From Chloroflexota bacterium (GTDB taxonomy: Bacteria; Chloroflexota; Limnocylindria; Limnocylindrales; CSP1-4): a stretch of 64,000 nt of DNA. Both the position numbers and the translations under genes were made by a program. Below the pieces are notes generated by a model. That model did no database searches. It was not told the origin of the DNA and saw nothing but the letters and a program-made list of their open reading frames with translations. Below are positions 34,123 through 40,600 of the stretch, piece after piece. The DNA is taken from the NCBI GenBank assembly GCA_021786265.1, contig JAJYNP010000144.1, positions 61,320 through 125,319 of the forward strand, written 5' to 3'. How positions within the stretch are numbered: the stretch's first letter is position 1; every line of letters starts with the position of its first letter.

Positions 34123-34927
34123 TCCGCGTTCCCCGTGGCGCGCCGAGCGGCGGTCGATGGCTGGCCACCGCGGCGCCTTCATTCTGGACCCGCGGAAGTG
34201 GCGGACGCGAATCGGGGCCCTCGGGGGCGGAGCGCCGGAGGTGGACGACGCACAGCAGCGGATCGTCGGCGGCAAACGGCTCGAGTTCGGCAACGCACAC
34301 GGCGGTCCCCAGGCGCTCGAACGTCTGCTCGAGCATCCCGGCGTGGACCCCGCAGACCACGGCGCGATGGTCTCGCGCGACCGCCTCGAAGGGGCAGCGG
34401 CGGAGCATGATGCGATCCCCGGCAACGGGGAGGTCCGGTGCGAAGCCCAGGTGATCCATGAGGCCGGCGACCGTGTTGACGGCGTCGTCGGCGGCCAGGG
34501 GACCCGCGGCGGCATCGGGAATGACGTCGAGGGCTTCCACCCAGCGCCGCCCCGCCGAGCGGGCCGCGCCGGAGGGGTCGGCCAGGCCCGAGAGCTGACT
34601 CGCGAGCACGCTTGCCAGGCGGCGGTAACCATCGGTGGCACCGGGTGCCGCGGCTGGCTCCGCCTCGCTGCGAGCGTCGCCGCTCGCGCCGGCCCGGGCG
34701 ACGTAGCGGATCCGCGGCCGGCCGGCGGTGCCGCGCCGCTCGACCTGGCGGTCGACGAGACCGGCGGAGACGAGCAGGTCGAGGTGGAACCGGGTCGTGC
34801 TCGGATGGAGCCCGAGCACCTCCGCCGCATCCTCCACCGACAGCGCGTGTCCGGCGGCGCGCAGCGCCGTCAGCAGCGCGGCACGGCTCTCGGCTGCCAG
34901 CACATGCTGCACGCGCGTCTCCGTCAT
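34115..34927 (-). CDS. Winged-helix regulator with C-terminal cysteines, probable Fe-S redox sensor of the nar genes
   Basis: 270 residues. ArsR/DeoR-like wHTH at 8-75 (ALSVEDAAEVLGLHPSTTRF, HLDLLVSAGLVDRQVE, GRPRIRYVA) and a C-terminal ligand domain with Cys178, Cys192, Cys211 and Cys226 (RCPFEAVARDHRAVVCGVH). The CPF...VCxxH pattern is that of SufR-type regulators, which bind an iron-sulfur cluster; calling it a redox or NO sensor is inference. It is the first gene of the minus-strand transcript into narGHJI and is divergent from narK. Its ATG lies only 8 bases downstream of a TATAAT, so its mRNA is probably leaderless. A perfect palindrome at 34932-34945 is the likely binding site. No Fnr or NarL gene is present in the window. 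Confidence 0.82.
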   Translation of the reverse strand: MTETRVQHVLAAESRAALLTALRAAGHALSVEDAAEVLGLHPSTTRFHLDLLVSAGLVDRQVERRGTAGRPRIRYVARAGASGDARSEAEPAAAPGATDGYRRLASVLASQLSGLADPSGAARSAGRRWVEALDVIPDAAAGPLAADDAVNTVAGLMDHLGFAPDLPVAGDRIMLRRCPFEAVARDHRAVVCGVHAGMLEQTFERLGTAVCVAELEPFAADDPLLCVVHLRRSAPEGPDSRPPLPRVQNEGAAVASHRPPLGAPRGTRNG

Positions 34928-34931
34928 AGCT

Positions 34932-34945
34932 GTGATTATAATCAC
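34932..34945. promoter_or_regulatory. 14-bp palindromic operator overlapping divergent -10 elements (narK / nar regulator)
   Basis: GTGATTATAATCAC is a perfect palindrome. It contains TATAAT on the plus strand (34937-34942, towards narK) and, by symmetry, on the minus strand (34941-34936, towards the regulator and narGHJI). One bound dimer would cover both -10 hexamers and block both transcripts. No good -35 is obvious on either side. It differs from the Fnr consensus (TTGAT-N4-ATCAA). Confidence 0.75.
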
Positions 34946-34997
34946 CGCAAACAGCGTTGTGCCGAGTGTGATGCGCGTCCCGAGGAGCGCAGTGACC

Positions 34998-36386
34998 ATG
35001 ACGTCACCGGATCGTGTGGCAGAGGCGGCCGCGGGCGGGACCGGCGGATCGGGAGCGAGGGCGATCCGGGGGACCCGCTCCCAGGCGCTCTGGCTCGCCA
35101 CGCTCGGGTTCTTCGGGGGGTTCGCGGGCGTCTCGATCTTCGGGCCGATGGTCCCGAAGTTCACCGACCTGCTCGGCCTCAGCCCATTCGAGGCCGGCCT
35201 GCTCGCGGCGATCCCCGCGCTCACCGGATCGCTGCTCCGGATCCCCTTCGGGGCGGCGGTGGACCGGGTGGGCGGCAGGCGGCCGTTCCTCGCGCTGCTC
35301 GTGCTCGCCAGCGCCGGGGTGGCCGGGCTGCTCTGGCTCCTCGCGAGCACCTATCCCGACCACATGGCCGGCACCTACCCGCTCCTGCTCGTCCTCGGCG
35401 CCCTCATCGGCTGCGGGATCGCGACCTTCTCGGTGGGGATCGCGCAGGTGTCGTACTGGTTCCCCAGGCGGGAGCAGGGCGGCGCACTCGGCGTCTACGC
35501 CGGGCTGGGCAACACGAGCCCCGGGCTCTCGACGATGGTCCTGCCGATCGCGGTCGGGTCCCTCGGCATGCTGGGCGCGTACAGCATCTGGTTCGGCATC
35601 CTGCTGGCGGTCACGATCGTGTACGCGCTGGCCATCCGGGACGCGCCCTGGTTCCAGCTGCGGTCGTGGGAGGCATCCGTCGACGCCATCCGGGTGGTCG
35701 AGGTCGGCGGAAGCGAGCTGACGCCGAGCGGGAGCGCGCTGGCCGGACTCCGCCGTGCGGCGACGATCCCGGCCACGTGGGCCCTCGTCTTCTTCTACTT
35801 CCTCTCTTTCGGCGGCTTCCTTGCCTTCACTTCGTGGCTGCCCACGTTCTGGCACGCGATGTACGGCTCGGCGCTTCGGGACGCCGGTGTGCTGACGGCG
35901 ATCTTCTCCCTCGTGAGCGCGTTCATCCGGGTGCCCGGCGGACTGCTGTCCGATCGCGTGACGATCCGTTTCGCGCTGCCGCTCAACTTCGTGCTGATGC
36001 TGGCCGGCACGCTGGTGCTCGCGTTCTCCGACGTGTTCTGGGTCTCGCTGGCGGCGACCGCCGCGGTCGGTCTCGGCATGGGACTGCAGAACGCCATCGT
36101 GTTCAAGCTGCTCCCCTCGTATGTGCCGGACGCCGTGGGTGGGGCCTCCGGATGGGTCGGCGGCCTGGGCGCCCTCGGCGGGTTCGTCATCCCGCCGATC
36201 ATGGGCATCGGCACCGGCCTGGTCGGAGGCTCTGCGGCCTATGCCAGAGGGTTCCTCCCGTTCGCGGTGCTCATCGTCCTTGCGTTCCCGATCGTCTGGT
36301 GGCTGAGCCGCTGGAGCGCCCGCCGGCACGACGTGGCCACCCCGGCGCCCGCCTCCGGGACCGGGCCGGGGAGAGTTCCCGCGTGA
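34998..36386 (+). CDS. narK: Nitrate/nitrite transporter, major facilitator superfamily
   Basis: 462 residues from ATG 34998 (GAGGAG about 10 bases upstream; GTG 34992 also possible). Twelve predicted TM helices. NarK/NasA features: GFFGGFAGVSIFGPMVPKF in TM1, RIPFGAAVDRVGGRRPF (MFS loop 2-3 motif), GIAQVSYWFPRREQGGALG and the nitrate signature region GLGNTSPGLSTMVLP in TM5, and a second Gly-rich stretch GLQNAIVFKLLPSYVPDAVG, then GASGWVGGLGALGGFVIPP in TM11. One conserved Arg in each half (RIPFG; RVPGG) would bind the anion. Supplies nitrate to NarG or exports nitrite. Divergent from the regulator-narGHJI operon and shares its operator. Confidence 0.92.
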   Translation: MTSPDRVAEAAAGGTGGSGARAIRGTRSQALWLATLGFFGGFAGVSIFGPMVPKFTDLLGLSPFEAGLLAAIPALTGSLLRIPFGAAVDRVGGRRPFLALLVLASAGVAGLLWLLASTYPDHMAGTYPLLLVLGALIGCGIATFSVGIAQVSYWFPRREQGGALGVYAGLGNTSPGLSTMVLPIAVGSLGMLGAYSIWFGILLAVTIVYALAIRDAPWFQLRSWEASVDAIRVVEVGGSELTPSGSALAGLRRAATIPATWALVFFYFLSFGGFLAFTSWLPTFWHAMYGSALRDAGVLTAIFSLVSAFIRVPGGLLSDRVTIRFALPLNFVLMLAGTLVLAFSDVFWVSLAATAAVGLGMGLQNAIVFKLLPSYVPDAVGGASGWVGGLGALGGFVIPPIMGIGTGLVGGSAAYARGFLPFAVLIVLAFPIVWWLSRWSARRHDVATPAPASGTGPGRVPA

Positions 36387-36460
36387 GCGTCCGGCCAGAC
36401 GCGGCCACCGCGAGCCGCGCGGCCCAGGCGGCCCGACCGGCACGGGGCATCCGATCGTGA
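36383..36460 (+). CDS. 25-codon bridging ORF between narK and ywiC
   Basis: GTG 36383 overlaps the narK stop (GTGA) and its own TGA (36458-36460) overlaps the ywiC GTG in the same way. It encodes a basic, Ala-rich peptide (MSVRPDAATASRAAQAARPA, then RGIRS). It may exist only to keep ribosomes translating from narK into ywiC. No family. Confidence 0.35.
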   Translation: MSVRPDAATASRAAQAARPARGIRS

Positions 36461-37239
36461 GTGCGGCGACACCGGGCGCGCTGGCGCGGCATGGCGCGCG
36501 GGTGCGCTGGATACCCCGGCAGCACGGTGCCTGGGCGATGCTCGCGGTCCCCCTCCTGCTCGGGGTCGCTGCCAGCCGCCCGGGTCCCTGGCAGGCGGTG
36601 CTGTCCGTGACCGCCATCAGCGGCTACCTGGCATCGAGTGCGGCTCTCGACTGGATCCGCGCTCGCCGGCGGGCTTACCTCGAGCCGGCCGCGGTGTTCG
36701 GCACCGTCTTCGTGGTGTCCGGAACCGTCCTGCTGGCCGCGTTCCCCCGGCTGATCGTAGTCGCCGGCATCGTGGGCCCCGCCGCCGTCGTCGCCGGTTG
36801 GGCGGCCATGACAGGCCATCCGCGGAGCCTGGTCGCCAGCCTCGCCCATGTGGCCCAGGCTATCGTGCTCGTCCCGGCGGCGGCCGTGGTGGCAGGTCCC
36901 GTCAACGGGCCGACGGTCGCACGGGCTGCACTCGTGGCCGGCCTGTACCTCGTGAGCTCGGTGCTCGTGGTCCGCTCGATGATCCGCGAACGGGGCAACC
37001 GCGGGTTCGTCGCGGCGTCGATCGGCTATCACGCGGTGGTCGTGGCGGTCGAGGCCTGGCTGCTGCCCTGGGTCTACGCGCTGCTGGCGCTGGGGCTCAC
37101 GCTCCGGGCGGCCGCGCTCCCGGTGCTGCAGGTGCGCCTTGAGGGTGGGGCACGACGCCTGCGCCCGATCCACCTGGGGCTCGTGGAGATTGCCTCGTCG
37201 GTGGCGCTGCTGCTGCTGGCCTTCCTCGTGCGGTTCTAG
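36457..37239 (+). CDS. YwiC-like integral membrane protein
   Basis: 260 residues from GTG 36457. The N-terminal signature WIPRQHGAWAMLAVPLLLGV is diagnostic of the YwiC-like family; about seven TM helices follow (for example GYLASSAALDWI, VFGTVFVVSGTVLLAA, LYLVSSVLVVRSMI). In Bacillus the founding member lies in the nar region next to narK/fnr, so the same linkage here supports a role in nitrate respiration, still undefined. Translation may be coupled to narK through a 25-codon ORF. Confidence 0.85.
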   Translation: MSAATPGALARHGARVRWIPRQHGAWAMLAVPLLLGVAASRPGPWQAVLSVTAISGYLASSAALDWIRARRRAYLEPAAVFGTVFVVSGTVLLAAFPRLIVVAGIVGPAAVVAGWAAMTGHPRSLVASLAHVAQAIVLVPAAAVVAGPVNGPTVARAALVAGLYLVSSVLVVRSMIRERGNRGFVAASIGYHAVVVAVEAWLLPWVYALLALGLTLRAAALPVLQVRLEGGARRLRPIHLGLVEIASSVALLLLAFLVRF

Positions 37240-37343
37240 GCGAAGGTCCGCGGGCTTCGCGCGCTGGCGACGCGCCTGGTCGGCGACGCCTGGCCGCTGG
37301 TCGCGATGGGCGCCGTGCCTGTGACCGCCGTCCACCCACGAAC

Positions 37344-37372
37344 GGAGAGGGTCCGTGGCGTGGGCCCTCTCC
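37344..37372 (+). terminator. Hairpin downstream of ywiC
   Basis: GGAGAGGG (37344-37351), 13-base loop, CCCTCTCC (37365-37372): a perfect 8-bp stem about 105 bases after the ywiC stop. There is no T-run, so termination would need Rho or be weak. Confidence 0.4.
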
Positions 37373-37483
37373 TCCGCGGCTCGGGAGGATCGGCGGCAAC
37401 CAGCGGTACGGCTCTTGCGTCCGCGCGCCCCTGACCGAGGGACGCGGCGATGACGACACGATCGGCCCGGCGCGGCCGCGAGC

Positions 37484-37975
37484 GTGAGGAGGCGCGGCAC
37501 GACCAGCATCGCCGGCGTCCTGCCGGTGCGGCTCTCCATGGCCGGCTTCGACCCCAGGGTCATCGACGCGAAGGTGGGCCAGACGGTCAAGCTCGACTTC
37601 TGGAACGCCGACAACGCCATGCACCTCGACGGGGGCGGGGTCCACACCTTCATCATGGACAGCCAGCACATCTACGTGACGATCCCGGCCGGGGCGGGCA
37701 AGGCCTACGCGTTCACGGCCCCGGCCGCGCCGGGCGTCGACGGGGCCGCGATCCTCGGGCTGGCGGCCGCGGTCGAGGCGGACTCGGCGCACAGGTGCGG
37801 CCGCAGCGTCAGGCGTCGGCGATCGACCGGCGGATGCGCGCGATCTCGCCTGCGTCCCACAGGCCCAGGAAGGCGTCCACGACCGCGGGGTCGAAGCTGT
37901 TCCCCGACAGACGACGGATCTCGGCCAGGGCCTCTTCGTCCGGCCAGGCCTCCTTGTAGTGGCGCTTGGTGGTGA
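37484..37975 (+). pseudogene. Cupredoxin-domain fragment
   Basis: The part at about 37520-37745 reads as a cupredoxin: LPVRLSMAGFDPRVIDAKVG, QTVKLDFWNADNAMHL, GGGVHTFIMDSQHIYVTIPA, GAGKAYAFTAPAAPG. The copper-site His (VHTF) is there, but the C-terminal Cys-x-x-x-His-x-x-x-Met loop is missing: the frame goes on into Arg-rich nonsense and overlaps the convergent HD-GYP gene by 167 bases. No signal peptide. Likely the stump of an exported copper protein, perhaps a nitrous-oxide or nitrite reductase accessory or a plastocyanin-like carrier. Confidence 0.55.
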
Positions 37976-39497
37976 GCGCGTCGAACACGTCGGCCACCGA
38001 GGTCAGCCGAGCGCACAGCGGGATCTCCTCGCCCCTGAGTCCGCCCGGGTAGCCGGTGCCGTCCCAGCGTTCGTGATGGTTGCGCGCGATCTCCCGGGCC
38101 ACGGCGAAGAAGTCACGGTCGCCCAGGATGCCTGCGCCGTGGGCCGGATGGCGGCGCATCTCCACCCATTCTTCCTCGGTCAGCTTGCCGGGCTTGCCCA
38201 GGATCTCGTCGGGCACGAGCAGCTTGCCGACGTCGTGCATGATGCTGGAGTATCCGATGACCTCGATCTCGTCCTCGGGCAGGCCGAGCGTCCGGGCCAG
38301 CGCCTCCGTGTACGCCTGGACGCGCCTGAGGTGGCTGCCGGTCAGGCCGTCGCGGGCCTCCACGGCAGCCGCCAGCATGAACATCGCGTTCTTGTGCGCC
38401 TCCTTCTCGGCCCGGTAGGCCTCCTCCAGCTGCTGGCGGAGCGCATGCTCCTGCTCGAACAGCCGGGCGTTGACCACGGCGACCGCGGCCTGATCGGCCA
38501 GGTGGCGGAAGCGCCGGCGCTCGTCTTCCGAGAGACTCCGGTGCGACTGGTAGACCACCGCGAGCACACCGATGAGCTCGTGATCGGCGAGCATCGGCCA
38601 GGCATAGTCCTCGACGATCCCGTAGCGGTCGAACAGCGCGCGGACCGCGGGCGGCGCGATCGGGTCGATCGCGCGAAGGGCAGGCGCTTCGCGGCGGTGC
38701 CACGCCGCCTGGGTTGCCGGGTCGATCGACCCGGTGAACCGCGTTCCCACCAGCCCCTCGATCGGCGCCCCGTCCGGGGAGGCGACGGACCGCACCTCCC
38801 ACTCCCCGTCCCCGGAGACGAGGACCACCAGCACGGTTCCCGAGCCTGCGAACTCGCGTGCTCGCTGCACGAGCAGCGCAAGGAGCGTGTCGAGGTCGTG
38901 CGTCATGGTCAGGGCCAGTCCGATCTCGTTGACCGTCCCGATCTCGCTCTCCATCTTCTCGGCGGCGCCCATGAGCAGCTCGATCACCTGCCCGCGCTCG
39001 AGGGACAGGATCGTGTCCTCGGGGGCAACGGGAGGCGGCACCCGCGATGCGGAGAGCCTGGCGCGCCACATGCGGATGTCGTCCACGATGCGCGCGACGC
39101 GCGTGGAGAGGACGGCTGGCTCGAGCGGCTTGGTGATGTAGTTGTCCGCTCCGACCTGCACGGCCCGCACGATGTCGGTCGCGCGGTCGCGGTGGGTCAC
39201 CAGGACGAAGGGGATCGAGCGCAGATGCGGGTCGTGCTTGGCCTGCGCGCACATCTCGAACCCGTCGACGCCGGGCATGTCGATGTCGGCCAGCACGATG
39301 TCCGGGTGTTCTCGGGTCATGAGATCCAGACCCGCGTGGCCGTCGTGGGCGACGAGCACGCGATGCCCGTCCGCCCGCAGGACGTTGACCGCCCAGGCTG
39401 CCTGCGTCCGGCTGTCCTCCACCACCAGCACGGTCGCGGGCACCGGATCTGCCCTGGCGTCGTCCTCAGAGCGACCTTCCCTTGACGCGCGCTCCAT
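37809..39497 (-). CDS. Response regulator c-di-GMP phosphodiesterase (REC-GAF-HD-GYP), output of the Che cluster
   Basis: 562 residues from ATG 39497, which has AAGGGAGAG at ideal distance (GTG 39524, overlapping cheB's stop, is the alternative). Receiver domain with acceptor Asp about 71 (IVLADIDMPGVDG) and Lys in YITKPLEP; a GAF domain (about 170-330: SVASPDGAPIEGLVG, LADQAAVAVVNARLFEQE); then HD-GYP: VEARDGLTGSHLRRVQAY, SSIMHDVGKLLVPDEIL, HPAHGAGIL, ARNHHERWDGTGYPGGLRGE, ARLTSVADVFDALTTKRHYK. HD and GYP residues are intact, so it should hydrolyse c-di-GMP when phosphorylated. Last gene of the cheW-cheR-cheW-mcp-cheA-cheB operon. It sits where Wsp systems carry the cyclase WspR. Confidence 0.93.
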   Translation of the reverse strand: MERASREGRSEDDARADPVPATVLVVEDSRTQAAWAVNVLRADGHRVLVAHDGHAGLDLMTREHPDIVLADIDMPGVDGFEMCAQAKHDPHLRSIPFVLVTHRDRATDIVRAVQVGADNYITKPLEPAVLSTRVARIVDDIRMWRARLSASRVPPPVAPEDTILSLERGQVIELLMGAAEKMESEIGTVNEIGLALTMTHDLDTLLALLVQRAREFAGSGTVLVVLVSGDGEWEVRSVASPDGAPIEGLVGTRFTGSIDPATQAAWHRREAPALRAIDPIAPPAVRALFDRYGIVEDYAWPMLADHELIGVLAVVYQSHRSLSEDERRRFRHLADQAAVAVVNARLFEQEHALRQQLEEAYRAEKEAHKNAMFMLAAAVEARDGLTGSHLRRVQAYTEALARTLGLPEDEIEVIGYSSIMHDVGKLLVPDEILGKPGKLTEEEWVEMRRHPAHGAGILGDRDFFAVAREIARNHHERWDGTGYPGGLRGEEIPLCARLTSVADVFDALTTKRHYKEAWPDEEALAEIRRLSGNSFDPAVVDAFLGLWDAGEIARIRRSIADA

Positions 39498-39520
39498 CTG
39501 ACTCTCCCTTCCCACTTCCG

Positions 39521-40600
39521 TCACGCGTCCGGCACCCCCTGCCTCCGGCTCTGGGCTGCCAGCGCGGCGACGGTGCGGCCCATGGCGTCCAGCGCAACCG
39601 TGTGCCCGGCTGCGCCAGCTTCGAGCGCCGCCTGCGGCATGCCGAACACGGCGCAGCTCGCCTCGTCCTGCGCGAGCGTCAGCGCGCCGCGCGACCGCAT
39701 CGCGAGCAGCCCGTCGGCGCCGTCACGGCCCATGCCGGTCAGGATGATCCCCATGCCGCGCGGCCCGTACGCCTCGGCAACCGACCGGAACAGGGCCGTG
39801 GCGGAGGGGCGGTGACCGTCGACCGGCGCGTCGTCGCGGAGCCTGATGCGCCCCGCCGGCTCCACGCGCAGGTGGAGCCCGTCCGGGGCGATGAACACGC
39901 TGCGCGGCGCGACCCGATCGCCATCCCGCGGCACCACCACGGGACCGGGAGCGGCGTCCTGGAGCCAGCGGACGAGTCCGTCGACGAACCCCTCCGCGAT
40001 GTGCTGCACGACCAGGATCGGCGGCTCGAATCCCCGGGGCAGATCGCCGAGCAGCCGATGCAGGGCGGCCGGGCCCCCGGTCGATGCCCCGACGGCGATC
40101 AGCTCCACCGGCGCGCGTGGCGCCGGAGGAGAGGTCTGCGACACAACCCTCGAGGGCGGACGCGATGGCACGTCGATGCGACGTACCAGCCTGACGCCGG
40201 CCATGAGCCGGAGCTCGTCGAGGAGCGCCTGCCGGCGCTCCTCGTACCGCGCGTCAGCCGGACCGACAGGACGAGCCACCACCGAGAGCGCCCCCGAGGC
40301 GAGCGCGTCGAACGTGGATCGCCCGTCGACGTTCGAGCTCGCGGTGACGACCACGATCGGCGTGGGAACTTCGCGCATGATCCGCCGCGTCGCCTCGACG
40401 CCATCCAGTCGCGGCATGTGCAGGTCCATCGTGACCACGGCCGGCCGCAGCCGGGCAACGGCCTGCAGCGCCGCCTCTCCGTCGCCCACCGCCCCGACGA
40501 GTTCGAATCCTTCGGCGCGCGACACGATGCCGGCCAGCAGCGCACGCGTCACGGCGCTGTCCTCCACGACGAGCACCCGGATCGGTGCCCCCGCCGGCAT
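39521..40600 (-). CDS. cheB: Chemotaxis-type protein-glutamate methylesterase
   Basis: 359 residues. N-terminal receiver (VLVVEDSAVTRALLAGIV, acceptor Asp59 in VVTMDLHMPRLDG) and C-terminal methylesterase with the catalytic triad motifs AVGASTGGPAALHRLL (Ser), LVVQHIAEGFV (His) and TGMGRDGADGLLAM (Asp). Removes methyl groups from the cluster's MCP to reset the signal after CheA phosphorylation. Its ATG overlaps the cheA stop (TGATG). Confidence 0.95.
   Translation of the reverse strand: MPAGAPIRVLVVEDSAVTRALLAGIVSRAEGFELVGAVGDGEAALQAVARLRPAVVTMDLHMPRLDGVEATRRIMREVPTPIVVVTASSNVDGRSTFDALASGALSVVARPVGPADARYEERRQALLDELRLMAGVRLVRRIDVPSRPPSRVVSQTSPPAPRAPVELIAVGASTGGPAALHRLLGDLPRGFEPPILVVQHIAEGFVDGLVRWLQDAAPGPVVVPRDGDRVAPRSVFIAPDGLHLRVEPAGRIRLRDDAPVDGHRPSATALFRSVAEAYGPRGMGIILTGMGRDGADGLLAMRSRGALTLAQDEASCAVFGMPQAALEAGAAGHTVALDAMGRTVAALAAQSRRQGVPDA

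Noticed and set aside
30430..34830. Extended NarG of 1466 residues
   Set aside because: The extra 236 residues come from the out-of-frame reading of the regulator gene; homologous NarG text starts at MADRHIAMNADLL (34122).
34932..34945. Fnr box
   Set aside because: The palindrome GTGATTATAATCAC lacks the TTGAT-N4-ATCAA spacing, and no Fnr gene is present; the local four-cysteine regulator is the better candidate.
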